A DNA stretch of 64,000 nt from Pseudonocardia sp. (GCF_029263155.1 NZ_JAJCYB010000076.1:1-64000); one strand, 5' to 3'; counted from the first letter of the stretch, positions 12,181-21,296 are shown. The notes: generated by a model not told the origin, from the sequence alone. A program made the numbers and translations.

Positions 12181-13701
12181 GTGTTCAACGACCTCTCCGA
12201 GCGCCTGTCCGGCACGCTGGCGAACCTCCGTGGCAAGGGCCGCCTGTCCGAGGCCGACATCGACGCCACCGCGCGCGAGATCCGCATCGCGCTGCTGGAG
12301 GCCGACGTCGCGCTGCCCGTGGTGCGCGGTTTCGTCGCGCGCGTCAAGGAGCGGGCCAAGGGCGCGGAGGTCTCGGGGGCGCTGAACCCGGCGCAGCAGG
12401 TCGTCAAGATCGTCAACGAGGAGCTCGTCGGCGTACTCGGCGGCGAGACGCGGCGGCTGCGGTTCGCCAAGGAGCCGCCGAGCGTGATCATGCTCGCCGG
12501 CCTGCAGGGCTCCGGCAAGACCACGCTCGCCGGCAAGCTCGCGGCATGGCTGAAGGGCCAGGGACACGCCCCGCTGCTCGTGGCGTGCGACCTGCAGCGC
12601 CCCAACGCGGTCAACCAGCTGCAGATCGTCGGCGAGCGGGCCGGGGTCACGACGTTCGCACCCGAGCCGGGCAACGGTGTGGGCGACCCGGTGGACGTCG
12701 CCCGCCGCGGGATCGCGCACGCCCGCTCCACGATGTTCGACATGGTCATCGTCGACACCGCGGGCCGCCTGGGTGTCGACGAGGAGCTGATGCGCCAGGC
12801 CGCCGACATCCGCGACGCGGTGTCCCCCGACGAGGTGCTGTTCGTCGTCGACGCCATGATCGGCCAGGATGCGGTGGCCACCGCCGAGGCGTTCCGTGAC
12901 GGCGTCGGGTTCAGCGGCGTGGTGCTCACCAAGCTCGACGGCGACGCCCGCGGTGGCGCGGCGCTGTCGGTCCGTGAGGTTACGGGCCAGCCGATCCTGT
13001 TCGCGTCCAGCGGGGAGAAGCTGGAGGACTTCGACGTCTTCCATCCCGACCGCATGGCGAGCCGGATCCTCGGGATGGGCGACCTGCTCTCGCTCATCGA
13101 GCAGGCCGAGCAGGTCTTCGACGAGGAGCAGTCGGCCCGCACCGCGCAGAAGATCGGCTCCGGTGAGCTGTCGCTGGAGGACTTCCTCGAGCAGATGCAG
13201 GCCATCCGCAAGATGGGCCCGATCGGCAACATCCTCGGCATGCTCCCGGGCGCCAACGCCGGGCAGATGAAGGACGCGCTCGCGCAGGTCGACGACAAGA
13301 GCCTCGACAAGCTGCAGGCGATCATCCGCGGCATGACCCCCGCCGAGCGGGCCGACCCGAAGATGATCAACGGATCGCGGCGGCTGCGCATCGCCAACGG
13401 GTCGGGGGTGTCGGTGGGCGATGTCAACGACCTGGTCACCCGCTTCTTCGAGGCCCGCAAGATGATGCAGCAGATGGCCGGACAGTTCGGCTTCGGCGGC
13501 GGGAAGCGCAGCGCCACGAAGAAGCTGGCCAGCAAGCGGAAGTCCAAGAAGGGCAAGGGGCGCCCGACCCCGTCACGCTCGGGCGGGGGCCTGCCGGACA
13601 TGTCCGGGCTGCCGCCCACCCTGCAGCAGCTCCCGCCCGGTCTCGACCAGCTCCCGCCCGGGTTCGACCCCAGCAAGCTGCGCTTCCCGAAGGGCAAGTG
13701 A
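12181..13701 (+). CDS. ffh: Signal recognition particle protein Ffh (SRP54)
   Basis: 506 residues. N domain, then a GTPase with P-loop GLQGSGKTTLAGK at 107, DTAGR at 192 and TKLDGD at 250. From about 300 the methionine-rich M domain binds 4.5S RNA and signal peptides (EQMQAIRKMGPIG, MINGSRRLRIANGSG). A basic stretch (KKLASKRKSKKGKG) and a Pro-rich tail end the protein, longer than in E. coli but usual for actinobacteria. GTG at 12181 fits the N-domain start. The next gene overlaps its stop by 4 bp. Confidence 0.97.
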   Translation: MFNDLSERLSGTLANLRGKGRLSEADIDATAREIRIALLEADVALPVVRGFVARVKERAKGAEVSGALNPAQQVVKIVNEELVGVLGGETRRLRFAKEPPSVIMLAGLQGSGKTTLAGKLAAWLKGQGHAPLLVACDLQRPNAVNQLQIVGERAGVTTFAPEPGNGVGDPVDVARRGIAHARSTMFDMVIVDTAGRLGVDEELMRQAADIRDAVSPDEVLFVVDAMIGQDAVATAEAFRDGVGFSGVVLTKLDGDARGGAALSVREVTGQPILFASSGEKLEDFDVFHPDRMASRILGMGDLLSLIEQAEQVFDEEQSARTAQKIGSGELSLEDFLEQMQAIRKMGPIGNILGMLPGANAGQMKDALAQVDDKSLDKLQAIIRGMTPAERADPKMINGSRRLRIANGSGVSVGDVNDLVTRFFEARKMMQQMAGQFGFGGGKRSATKKLASKRKSKKGKGRPTPSRSGGGLPDMSGLPPTLQQLPPGLDQLPPGFDPSKLRFPKGK

Positions 13702-14783
13702 ACGTGAACCGGGTACGCGGGGTCCTGCTCGGGGCGGGCGGGCGGGACGCCGACCGGTCCGTCGAGCTGACGGTCGACGGCGGGCACGTCTTCCTCGACG
13801 CCGCCCGGGGCGGCGACCTGCTCGTCGACGGCGGCTGGATCGTCCCCGGTCTGGTCGACGCGCACTGCCACGTGGGCCTGGGCCCGGCCGGGCCGGTCGA
13901 CCTCGACGAGGCCGACGCCCAGGCCCGGACCGACCGCGACGCCGGCACGCTGCTGATCCGCGACTGCGGCTCCCCGGTCGACACGACCCCCCTGCAGGCC
14001 CGCGACGACCTCCCGGAGATCATCCGGGCCGGGCGGCACCTGGCCCGCCCGAAGCGCTACATCCCCGGCCTGTCCGTCGACCTCGACGATCCCGCGCTGT
14101 TGCCCGAGCACGTGGCCGAGCAGGCGGCCCGCGGCGACGGCTGGGTCAAGCTGGTCGGCGACTGGATCGACCGGGGCGTCGGTGACCTCGCCCCGCTGTG
14201 GTCCGACGACGTGCTGCGCGCCGCGATCGGGGCCGCGCACGCCGCGGGGGCCCGGGTCACCGCCCACGTGTTCGGCACCGACGCCCTGCCCGGTCTGATC
14301 GGCGCGGGCATCGACTGCATCGAGCACGGCACCGGGCTGACCGACGACCTGATCGCGCAGATGGCGGCCCGCGGCACCGCGCTCGTACCCACGCTGATCA
14401 ACGTGGAGACGTTCCCCGGCATCGCCGACTCGGCGACGAAGTACCCCACCTACGCCGCGCACATGCGGGAGCTGCACGCCGGTGCCCACGACGTGGTCCG
14501 GCGCGCCACCGAGGCGGGCGTGCCGGTGTTCGCGGGCACCGACGCGGGCGGTGGCATCTCCCACGGCCGCATCGCCGACGAGATCCGCGCGCTGGCCGCG
14601 GCCGGGCACCCCGACGCGCTCGGCGCCGCGAGCTGGCACGCCCGCGAGTGGCTGGGCCGTGCCGGCCTCACCGACGGTGCCCCGGCCGACCTGGTCGTCT
14701 ACCGCACCGACCCGCGCACCGACCCCGCCGCCCTCGACGACCCGGCGCTGGTCATGCTCCGGGGGCGCGTGTTCGCGACCTGA
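13698..14783 (+). CDS. Amidohydrolase-superfamily metal-dependent hydrolase
   Basis: 361 residues. Metal-site motifs of the superfamily are visible in order: HxH in VDAHCHVG, the lysine of WVKLVGDW, H in VTAHVFGTD, H in CIEHGTG and D in FAGTDAG. It resembles imidazolonepropionase-like or cyclic-imide hydrolases; the substrate is unknown. The same gene sits directly after ffh in M. tuberculosis (Rv2915c as I recall), so it is a conserved neighbour. GTG at 13698 overlaps the ffh stop (GTGA); GTG 13704 is an alternative. Confidence 0.88.
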   Translation: MNVNRVRGVLLGAGGRDADRSVELTVDGGHVFLDAARGGDLLVDGGWIVPGLVDAHCHVGLGPAGPVDLDEADAQARTDRDAGTLLIRDCGSPVDTTPLQARDDLPEIIRAGRHLARPKRYIPGLSVDLDDPALLPEHVAEQAARGDGWVKLVGDWIDRGVGDLAPLWSDDVLRAAIGAAHAAGARVTAHVFGTDALPGLIGAGIDCIEHGTGLTDDLIAQMAARGTALVPTLINVETFPGIADSATKYPTYAAHMRELHAGAHDVVRRATEAGVPVFAGTDAGGGISHGRIADEIRALAAAGHPDALGAASWHAREWLGRAGLTDGAPADLVVYRTDPRTDPAALDDPALVMLRGRVFAT

Positions 14784-15137
14784 CGCCCTCCGGCCGAGGT
14801 GGCCGTCGGTGATCGCGGCCCGCCCGTCCCGCGTCCGGGCGAGCACGGCGCGTCACGCCGGATCGACGACGTCCGGCGGAGGACGGCTGTTCCGGGGCCG
14901 GGTCCTGGAAGTCACGGTCAACGGATGCGCGGCCTCCCGGCGGCTCCCCGCGGCACGGGTCCGGGGCCCGCAACCGACCGACCGTCGAATCCTCGCCGTC
15001 CTGCGGGCGCGCACGGTCGGTCGCCTCGTCCGCCGGCCTCCCCTCGCCGGGCACGGGGATCGGCGGGTGTCCGCCAGGATCGGGCCGGGTCCACCCGCCG
15101 CCGGGTCGGCGGGGCGGGCGGCCGGTAGCGTCGGGTC
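14784..15137. other. 354-bp intergenic region
   Basis: No convincing gene; reading frames here are GC-rich shadows. The only site seen is TAGCGT at 15126-15131, a -10-like box 6 nt before the GTG of the CPBP gene, giving a leaderless transcript. No repeat of the families found elsewhere was noticed. Confidence 0.6.
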
Positions 15138-16676
15138 GTGCGATCAGTGGGAGGCAGCGGGGGTGAGCGGCCTCACAGGGCCGCCCGGACCGGAACGGCG
15201 GGCGTGCGCGCGATGTGGATCGTCGTCGCCGCGGTGCTCGCCGCGGCGGTGGTCGCCGTGGGGCGGGGGATCGTCCGTCGCCGTTCGCGGCACCGTCCCC
15301 TCCCGGCGCCCGGGCCCGTGCCGCGCCGCAGGGACGGTCGGTCCGCGGAACCCTCCCCGCCGGGGTCCTCGGCGCCGGCGGGTGCGGCCCGCGCGCACGG
15401 CGTCGCGGCGGGCGGGGCACCCGCGTCCGACGACACCGCGACCCCGCCGCACGGCCTCACGGCCCCCGCCGGGGCCGGGTCGCCGGACGGTGAGGCGACC
15501 GACCCCGGCATCCGGCTCCCGGTGACTCCGCCGCCCGTTCCGTCCCGGGCGGTCCCGCCGATGGCGGGACCGGCAGGTGCGCCTGCACCTGCCGGGCCGC
15601 CCGCACCTGCCGGGCCGCCCGCCGCTGCGGCGTCTGCACCCGCCGCCGCACCGCCGCCCGCCGCGTCCGTGCCCGTTACGCCGCGGCCGCCCGCCGCGCC
15701 TGGGTCGTCCGCCGCGTCTGCGCCCGCCGCGCCTGGGCCGCCCGCCGCGTCCGTGCCCGTGCCCGGTCCACCGGCGACCGGTCCGTGGGGCCCCGGCGCG
15801 ACCGCAGCGGGCCCGCCGCCCCCCGCCTGGGGTCCGCCGCCCCCCGCGCCGTGGCCGACCCGCGACCACGGGATGCGGCAGGCTGTGCCCGTGGGGGCCG
15901 GCCCCGGGTCGATGGCGCCGTACCCACCCCACCCGGTGTCGATGCCGACCCACCACTCCGCCCCGGCGTCGGCGCCCCCCGCCGCCCCGCGGCACCGCTG
16001 GGGCATCGGCGCCTACCTGCTCGCGCAGGCCGTCTTCCTGCTCGTGTCGCTGGTGATCGGCGTGATCCTGCTCGGCTCCGGGCCGCCGTCGACCGCGGCA
16101 CTCGCGGTGGCCGTCGCGGTGCCGGGCCTCGTCACGGCCGCGGTCGCCGTCGTGATCACGGTCGTGCGCGGCAACGGGCCGTTCGTCGACTTCGGGCTGC
16201 GGTGGAGCTGGCGCGAGCTCGGGATCGGCCTGGCGTTCGGATTCGGCGGGCTGTTCGTCAGCCTGCCGGCGTCGGCGGTCTACGTGTCGGTGGTGGGGGA
16301 GGACGCCTCGTCCGCGGTCGGGGACATCTTCGGTGACCTCGTCATGCCCCCGGCCGAGGCACTGCTCATCGCGTCGCTGGTGGTCCTCGTCGTGCCGGTG
16401 TGCGAGGAGATCCTCTTCCGCGGGCTGCTCTGGGGCGGGCTCACCCGACTCGGGGCGAACGTGTGGGTGGTGTTCGGCGTCAGCACGGTGATCTTCGCTC
16501 TGGCCCACTTCGAGTGGCCCCGGGCGATCCTGTTGCTCGTGGTGGCGGTGCCCATCGGCCTCGCCCGGATCTACGGCGGCGGACTGCTGGCGCCGATCGT
16601 GGCGCACCAGGCCAACAACCTGCTCCCCGGCATCGGGCTCTACCTCATGCTGACCGGCACCTTCCCCGCACTCTGA
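15138..16676 (+). CDS. CPBP-family intramembrane metalloprotease with Pro/Ala-rich N-terminal region
   Basis: 512 residues in three parts: a possible N-terminal membrane helix (MWIVVAAVLAAAVVAVG, 26-42), a Pro/Ala linker of about 230 residues, and a C-terminal multi-helix CPBP (Abi) domain. Its motifs are EEILFRG (E423, E424, R428), ALAHFEW and HQANN, the metal and catalytic residues. CPBP enzymes cleave membrane peptides or process prenylated substrates; the target is unknown. An internal ATG at 15213 is an alternative start, but the leaderless -10 at 15126 favours 15138. The linker holds short nucleotide repeats (cacctgccgggccgccc type). Confidence 0.85.
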   Translation: MRSVGGSGGERPHRAARTGTAGVRAMWIVVAAVLAAAVVAVGRGIVRRRSRHRPLPAPGPVPRRRDGRSAEPSPPGSSAPAGAARAHGVAAGGAPASDDTATPPHGLTAPAGAGSPDGEATDPGIRLPVTPPPVPSRAVPPMAGPAGAPAPAGPPAPAGPPAAAASAPAAAPPPAASVPVTPRPPAAPGSSAASAPAAPGPPAASVPVPGPPATGPWGPGATAAGPPPPAWGPPPPAPWPTRDHGMRQAVPVGAGPGSMAPYPPHPVSMPTHHSAPASAPPAAPRHRWGIGAYLLAQAVFLLVSLVIGVILLGSGPPSTAALAVAVAVPGLVTAAVAVVITVVRGNGPFVDFGLRWSWRELGIGLAFGFGGLFVSLPASAVYVSVVGEDASSAVGDIFGDLVMPPAEALLIASLVVLVVPVCEEILFRGLLWGGLTRLGANVWVVFGVSTVIFALAHFEWPRAILLLVVAVPIGLARIYGGGLLAPIVAHQANNLLPGIGLYLMLTGTFPAL

Positions 16677-16706
16677 ACGACCGGGGGGTGCGCGGGCGGC
16701 GGCGTC

Positions 16707-16715
16707 TGGCACAAT
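16707..16715 (+). promoter_or_regulatory. Putative extended -10 promoter of rpsP
   Basis: TGGCACAAT resembles TGn plus a -10 hexamer. Nearly the same string precedes rplS (TGGCACACT, 20793) and rlmN (34947). Initiation near 16722 would leave a leader of about 120 nt before rpsP. No clear -35. Confidence 0.4.
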
Positions 16716-16844
16716 GGCTGGTCGGTCCCGCGGCCGGCCCTCTACCAGCCGCGGCCCCACAACGTCGAGCGACGCGCAGCCCGTAACCCCACGCGAGCAG
16801 TGCGGCCTCATCGCCGAAAGTCCGATCCAGGGAGCAGTTAGCGC

Positions 16845-17336
16845 GTGGCCGTCAAGATCAAGCTGATGAGGCTGGGCAAGATCCGTCAGCCGTACTACCG
16901 CATCGTCGTCGCCGACGCCCGTAGCCGCCGCAGCGGCCGGGCGATCGAGACCATCGGCAAGTACCACCCGAAGAACGAGCCGAGCCTGATCGAGGTCGAC
17001 TCCGAGCGTGCGCAGTACTGGCTCGGCGTGGGCGCGCAGCCCACCGAGCCGGTGCAGCACCTGCTCGAGATCACGGGCGACTGGCAGAAGTTCAAGGGCC
17101 TGCCGGGCACCGAGGGCACCCTCAAGCCGCAGAAGGAGAAGGTCGACAAGATCGCGCGCTTCAACGCGGCGCTCGCCGCGGCGGGCGAGGAGCCCACCAC
17201 CGAGGCCACCACCGCGAAGAAGAAGACCGACAAGCGTCCGCCGAAGGCCGAGGAGCCCAAGGCCGACGACGCCAAGGCCGACGACGCCGCTCCGGCCGAG
17301 TCCGCCCCGGCTGAGACCGCCTCCGCGGAATCGTGA
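16845..17336 (+). CDS. rpsP: 30S ribosomal protein S16
   Basis: 163 residues. The S16 core occupies 1-100 ([41 protein letters not shown]). Beyond it is a Lys/Glu/Ala extension of about 50 residues that is common in actinobacteria. S16 binds 16S rRNA during 30S assembly. GTG at 16845 follows an aggga-type site. It is first in rpsP-khpA-rimM; khpA overlaps its stop by 4 bp. Confidence 0.97.
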   Translation: MAVKIKLMRLGKIRQPYYRIVVADARSRRSGRAIETIGKYHPKNEPSLIEVDSERAQYWLGVGAQPTEPVQHLLEITGDWQKFKGLPGTEGTLKPQKEKVDKIARFNAALAAAGEEPTTEATTAKKKTDKRPPKAEEPKADDAKADDAAPAESAPAETASAES

Positions 17337-17572
17337 CGGTCCTGGCCGACGCCCTGGAGCACCTCGTCCGGGGGATCGTCGATCACCCCGACGAGGTGCA
17401 GGTGGACCTGGTCACCAGCCGGCGCGGCCGCACCCTCGAGGTGCGGGTGCACCCGGAGGACCTGGGCAAGGTCATCGGGCGCGGCGGCCGCACGGCCACC
17501 GCGCTGCGCACCGTCATCGGCGGAATCGGTGGTCGTGGCGTGCGGGTCGACGTCGTCGACACCGACCGCTGA
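17333..17572 (+). CDS. khpA: KH-domain RNA-binding protein KhpA
   Basis: 79 residues, a single KH domain with the GxxG loop ([13 protein letters not shown] at about 44-56). In other Gram-positives KhpA pairs with KhpB to bind RNA and influence cell elongation; in mycobacteria the same gene lies between rpsP and rimM. GTG at 17333 overlaps the rpsP stop and implies translational coupling. Confidence 0.93.
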   Translation: MTVLADALEHLVRGIVDHPDEVQVDLVTSRRGRTLEVRVHPEDLGKVIGRGGRTATALRTVIGGIGGRGVRVDVVDTDR

Positions 17573-17582
17573 ACCCACAGCC

Positions 17583-18143
17583 GTGCCCGCACCCGTCCGC
17601 GGACGAGCCGGAGAACTGCTCGTCGGTGTCGTGGTGCGGGCGCACGGCCTGCGCGGCGAGCTCGGTGTGGACGTCCGCACCGATTCGCCCGACGAGCGGT
17701 TCGCCCCCGGCGCGGCGCTCGTCGGGCGCTGCGCCGGCGCGGCCGACGTCACGCTCACCGTCGAGTCCCTGCGCTGGCACTCCGGGAAGCTGCTCGTCCG
17801 CTTCACCGAGATCCCGGACCGCACCGCGGCCGAGCCGCTGCGCGGCACCCGCCTGCTCGTGCACGTCTCCGAGCTGGGCCCTACCGGCGATCCCGACGAG
17901 TTCCACGACCACCAGCTCGAGGGCCTGCGAGCGGAGCTGGCCGACGGCACGGTCGTCGGCACCGTCCGCGAGATCCAGCACGGCCCCGCAGGCGAACTGC
18001 TCGTACTCGCCCGCGCCGATGCCCCCGACGCGCTGGTGCCCTTCGTGCACGCCATCGTCCCCACCGTCGACCTCGACGGCGGCCGGATCGTCCTCACCCC
18101 GCCCGATGGCCTGCTCGACGCCGATCTGAACCCGGCAGGATGA
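17583..18143 (+). CDS. rimM: Ribosome maturation factor RimM
   Basis: 186 residues: N-terminal RimM domain (GVVVRAHGLRGELGVDVRTD) and C-terminal PRC-barrel (DEFHDHQLEGL, FVHAIVPTVDLDGGRIVL). It assists 30S head maturation and binds S19. GTG at 17583 is 10 nt after khpA and starts just before the conserved region; a longer frame begins inside khpA and is not favoured. In mycobacteria trmD follows directly; here three accessory genes and a repeat intervene. Confidence 0.93.
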   Translation: MPAPVRGRAGELLVGVVVRAHGLRGELGVDVRTDSPDERFAPGAALVGRCAGAADVTLTVESLRWHSGKLLVRFTEIPDRTAAEPLRGTRLLVHVSELGPTGDPDEFHDHQLEGLRAELADGTVVGTVREIQHGPAGELLVLARADAPDALVPFVHAIVPTVDLDGGRIVLTPPDGLLDADLNPAG

Positions 18144-18349
18144 CCACGCCGCGTTGCTGACGGCGGACCCGGGGGAGCGGCCCGGGCGGAGTTGTTCTGA
18201 CCGATCGGCCGCTGTCGCAGATCCCTCGGTCGCTCGCACAGGGTGGGTCCTCTGCGACCAGCGGGAAGATGTGCGCGAGCGGTGGCGAAGCGCGCTGCGG
18301 CACGCTGCCGTCGCCGGGCGAACAGCGGCAGCGCCGGACTCGGGCACCG

Positions 18350-18931
18350 TCAGGTCACGGCCGCCACCACGCCGGCGAGGGGACCCGGTATCCGCTCGGG
18401 GGGGGGCAGGGCGCGGGCCAGCGCGCGGGCGGCGGCGATCTTGCGGCCGCTGCGGGTGCCGAGGAACCGGCGGAGCTGGGCGGCGACGGGCCGGTCCCGG
18501 TGGAACGGCTGGCGCTGGAAGCGGCGGAACGACCCGAGCTCGCCCATCGTCCCCAGCACCCGCTCGACCCCGTCGACACCGAGGGCGGAGATCAGCTCAC
18601 CCTCCAGGTCCGGGTGGCAGACGTGGAAGGTGGAGCCGTCGACACCGGCGGCGGCGATGTGGCGCCGCATGTAGGGCGCCTCGGCCTCGTCGCACAGCCC
18701 GGCGAGCCGCAGACCGCGCCCGGCCGGGCCGAAGGTGGCCAGGAACCGCCCGATCCCGGTGAACCCCTCCATGGGCACCACGGCGACGCCGTGGACGGCG
18801 GGTCCGCTCCGGGCGACCAGTACCTCCAGGGCGGCGTGGTCGGAGGCCCCCTCGACGAAGACCACCGCTCGCAGGTCGGCCTGCTCGGCCAGCGCCCGAG
18901 CCGTGCTCGCCGCGCGCTGTCCCGTGTCCAC
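18350..18931 (-). CDS. TOPRIM-domain nucleotidyltransferase/hydrolase protein
   Basis: About 193 residues with a TOPRIM fold: acidic E27 (VVFVEGASDH), then GVAVVPMEGFTGIGRFL, and the acidic pair in GLCDEAE (D81, E84). The C-terminus (SFRRFQRQPFHRDRP, RRFLGTRSGRK) matches a family common in Streptomyces. The fold is that of OLD-type nucleases and primases, but no ATPase domain is attached, so it may act alone on nucleic acid. Function is unknown. GTG at 18931 starts just before the domain; longer starts add low-quality sequence. It is divergent from the HTH/Clp-N pair. Confidence 0.75.
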   Translation of the reverse strand: MDTGQRAASTARALAEQADLRAVVFVEGASDHAALEVLVARSGPAVHGVAVVPMEGFTGIGRFLATFGPAGRGLRLAGLCDEAEAPYMRRHIAAAGVDGSTFHVCHPDLEGELISALGVDGVERVLGTMGELGSFRRFQRQPFHRDRPVAAQLRRFLGTRSGRKIAAARALARALPPPERIPGPLAGVVAAVT

Positions 18932-19060
18932 GCTCCGAGCCTTCCACCCCGCGGCCCCCGCTGCCGGACGCGACCGCCCGGTGCGTGCCGGGCCGCGACC
19001 CGCGCCCGCGGTCAGTGCCCGCAACCGGCGGCGGGCGTGGGTCGGCGGGCATCCGTCGTC

Positions 19061-19104
19061 GTCAACCGTGGTTGACATGGCGCCTCTTGTCAACGTAGGT
19101 TGAC
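19061..19104 (+). promoter_or_regulatory. Twin palindromic operators over a leaderless promoter (HTH gene)
   Basis: Two near-identical palindromes: GTCAACCGTGGTTGAC (19061-19076, perfect) and GTCAACGTAGGTTGAC (19089-19104), 28 bp apart. TTGACA (19072-19077) and TAGGTT (19096-19101) are separated by 18 bp and overlap them as -35 and -10. The -10 ends 6 nt before the ATG at 19108, giving a leaderless mRNA. Repression by a dimeric regulator bound at both sites is expected. Confidence 0.8.
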
Positions 19105-19107
19105 GAC

Positions 19108-19323
19108 ATGGCTGATGCGACGAAGGTGGCGGCTGCGGCGTCCAGCAGGGACCCGGCCGTCGGGCTGGCGGCCGTGGCGTCCCTGCGGGGACTGCTGGAG
19201 TCGCTGGAGGAACTGCAGGTGACCAACGCCCGGGACCAGGGCTGGTCGTGGCAACAGATCGCCGAGGTGCTGCGGGTGAGCCGCCAGGCCGTCCACAAGA
19301 AGTACCGCCGGTTCGGGTTCTGA
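19108..19323 (+). CDS. Small helix-turn-helix protein
   Basis: 71 residues. Residues 48-68 (WSWQQIAEVLRVSRQAVHKKY) form a helix-turn-helix like those of sigma-region-4/MerR-type proteins; the N-terminal half is predicted helical (LRGLLESLEELQVTNARDQG). The pair HTH + Clp-N gene also occurs in Streptomyces. It probably binds the palindromes in its own promoter and autoregulates the operon. ATG at 19108 has no ribosome site, in line with a leaderless message. The next gene starts 10 nt after the stop. Confidence 0.8.
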   Translation: MADATKVAAAASSRDPAVGLAAVASLRGLLESLEELQVTNARDQGWSWQQIAEVLRVSRQAVHKKYRRFGF

Positions 19324-19333
19324 GGGAGGCGAC

Positions 19334-19894
19334 ATGTTCGAGAGGTTCACCGACAAGGCGCGCCAGGTCGTCGTGGCGGCGCAGGAGGAGTCCCGTTCAC
19401 AGGGGGCCGAGGCCATCCGCACCGAGCACCTGCTGCTCGCGCTGTACCGGGTGCCCGACAACCTGGCCCTGACCGTGCTGGCCGGGCACGGCGTCGATCC
19501 CGCCGATGTCCGCGCCGACGTCGACGCGCTCCGCCCGCTCGGGCCGTCGGACGCGGACGCGCTGGCCACGCTGGGCATCGACCTCGACGAGGTGCGCCGC
19601 CATGTGGAGGACACCTTCGGCGCGGGCGCGCTCGACCGCACGCGCGCGGCCTCGGGCCGGGGTCGCTGGTTCGCCGGACACGTCCCGGTCGACCGGAGCG
19701 CGAAGAAGGCGCTGGAGCTGGCGCTGCGCGAGGCACTGCGGTGCACGCACAACTACATCGGCTGCGAGCACCTCCTGCTGGGCCTGCTGCACGCCGAGGG
19801 GTCCGCGCAGACGATCCTGCTGGCCCGCGGCGCCCGCCTGGACACGGCGCGGATCATGGTGGAGGAGTTGGTCCGCGGCCGCCGGGCGAGTTGA
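19334..19894 (+). CDS. Clp N-terminal-domain protein (stand-alone, two Clp_N repeats)
   Basis: 186 residues: two Clp_N repeats without AAA+ modules. Repeat 1 begins MFERFTDKARQVVVAAQEE and has TEHLLLALY near 30. Repeat 2 begins near 110 (DRSAKKALELALREAL) with CEHLLLGLL. It resembles the ClpC1 N-domain that receives substrates and adaptors, so it could be a decoy or adaptor for ClpC1, or protect ClpC1 from ligands. A gggaggcgac ribosome site precedes the ATG. Co-transcribed with the HTH gene. Confidence 0.85.
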   Translation: MFERFTDKARQVVVAAQEESRSQGAEAIRTEHLLLALYRVPDNLALTVLAGHGVDPADVRADVDALRPLGPSDADALATLGIDLDEVRRHVEDTFGAGALDRTRAASGRGRWFAGHVPVDRSAKKALELALREALRCTHNYIGCEHLLLGLLHAEGSAQTILLARGARLDTARIMVEELVRGRRAS

Positions 19895-19901
19895 GCCCGC
19901 C

Positions 19902-19964
19902 CGCACTTCGGAGCCACACTGCGGACCAGGACGCCCGCGAACAGCGGTACGGCTCCGAGGTGCG
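19902..19964. repeat. 63-bp palindromic repeat family A, copy 2
   Basis: Starts CGCACTTCGGAGCCACAC and ends ACGGCTCCGAGGTGCG. It begins 7 nt after the stop of the Clp-N gene and ends 29 nt before trmD. Position suits a 3'-end hairpin or terminator, although there is no U tract. Confidence 0.85.
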
Positions 19965-19993
19965 GCGGCGTTCGGGCGCGTACGGTGCGGCGC

Positions 19994-20770
19994 GTGCGGA
20001 TCGACGTCGTCACCATCTTCCCCGGGTATGTCGCGCCGCTGCGGGAGGCGCTGCTCGGGCGGGCGATCGACGCCGGGCTGCTCGACCTCGCCGTGCACGA
20101 CCTGCGGGACTGGACCCACGACGTGCATCAGGCCGTCGACGACTCGCCCTACGGCGGCGGGCCCGGCATGGTGATGCGCCCGCAGGTGTGGGGGGAGGCG
20201 CTGGACGCGGTCCTCGGTGCACCGGCCGCCACCGCGGCGGGTGCTGTGCAGGCGGGTGGTCCCGCGCGGCTCGTCGTCCCCACCCCGGCGGGGCGGCCGT
20301 TCACCCAGGCCGTCGCGCAGGCCTGGTCGACCGAGTCGCGGCTGGTGTTCGCCTGCGGGCGGTACGAGGGGATCGACCAGCGCGTCGTCGACTTCTACGC
20401 CGAGCGCATGCCCGTCGACGAGGTCAGCATCGGCGACTACGTCCTCGTCGGTGGCGAGGTGGCCGTCCTGGTCATGGTGGAGGCGGTCGTACGGCTGATC
20501 CCCGGCGTGCTGGGCAACCCCGCGTCCGCGCAGGAGGACTCGTTCTCCGACGGGCTGCTGGAGGGCCCGGCCTACACCCGGCCGGTCAGCTGGCGCGGCC
20601 TCGACGTCCCCGAGGTGCTGCGCAGCGGCAACCACGCCGCGATCGACCGCTGGCGCCGGGACCGGGCGTTGGAGCGCACCGCGCAGCGCCGCCCCGACCT
20701 GCTGGCCGCGCTCCCCGACGACGCGCTCGACGCCGCGGACCGCAGGTTCCTCGCCCGCGGCGACGGGTGA
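19994..20770 (+). CDS. trmD: tRNA (guanine-N1)-methyltransferase TrmD
   Basis: 258 residues. SPOUT knot enzyme forming m1G37 in tRNAs, which prevents +1 frameshifts. Visible motifs: [11 protein letters not shown] at the N-terminus, [23 protein letters not shown] and [11 protein letters not shown] in the SAM-binding knot. GTG at 19994 gives the canonical start; GTG 19985 would add three residues. A repeat of family A lies just upstream. rplS follows after a 137-bp promoter region. Confidence 0.95.
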   Translation: MRIDVVTIFPGYVAPLREALLGRAIDAGLLDLAVHDLRDWTHDVHQAVDDSPYGGGPGMVMRPQVWGEALDAVLGAPAATAAGAVQAGGPARLVVPTPAGRPFTQAVAQAWSTESRLVFACGRYEGIDQRVVDFYAERMPVDEVSIGDYVLVGGEVAVLVMVEAVVRLIPGVLGNPASAQEDSFSDGLLEGPAYTRPVSWRGLDVPEVLRSGNHAAIDRWRRDRALERTAQRRPDLLAALPDDALDAADRRFLARGDG

Positions 20771-20792
20771 TGTCGGGTTGCCCGAACCCGTC

Positions 20793-20801
20793 TGGCACAC
20801 T
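20793..20801 (+). promoter_or_regulatory. Putative extended -10 promoter of rplS
   Basis: TGGCACACT, set in tctGGCACACTGG, matches the motif before rpsP with one change. Initiation near 20808 would leave about 100 nt of leader before the ATG at 20908. Confidence 0.4.
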
Positions 20802-20907
20802 GGTCTGCGAGCGCATGTGCCCGACGGGCCTGCCCGGTGCCAACCCCCGAGAAGAGGAGTGGCGCCCCCGCACGACCGCAATCTGACACCGAGGACGGAT
20901 CTCCGCG

Positions 20908-21267
20908 ATGAACACCCTGGACGCCCTGGACGCGCAGCTGCTGCGCTCCGACATCCCCGCCTTCCGGCCGGGCGACACGCTCAAGGTGCACGTGAAGGTC
21001 ATCGAGGGCACCCGCTCCCGCGTGCAGATCTTCCAGGGCGTCGTCATCCGCCGCCACGGCTCCGGTGCCCGCGAGACGTTCACCGTCCGCAAGATGTCGT
21101 TCGGCGTCGGTGTCGAGCGCACGTTCCCGGTGCACTCCCCGAACCTGGACAAGATCGAGGTCTTCATCCGGGGCGACGTGCGCCGCGCGAAGCTGTACTA
21201 CCTCCGTGACCTGCGCGGCAAGGCCGCGAAGATCAAGGAGAAGCGCGAGACGACCTCCGCGTCCTGA
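20908..21267 (+). CDS. rplS: 50S ribosomal protein L19
   Basis: 119 residues, full length. Typical L19 segments: [48 protein letters not shown] and [16 protein letters not shown]19 sits at the 30S-50S interface. ATG at 20908. In mycobacteria lepB follows rplS; here rnhB starts 29 nt downstream and no signal peptidase gene is present. Confidence 0.97.
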   Translation: MNTLDALDAQLLRSDIPAFRPGDTLKVHVKVIEGTRSRVQIFQGVVIRRHGSGARETFTVRKMSFGVGVERTFPVHSPNLDKIEVFIRGDVRRAKLYYLRDLRGKAAKIKEKRETTSAS

Positions 21268-21296
21268 GTTCCGCGCACCCCGGCTCCTAGCTCGAC

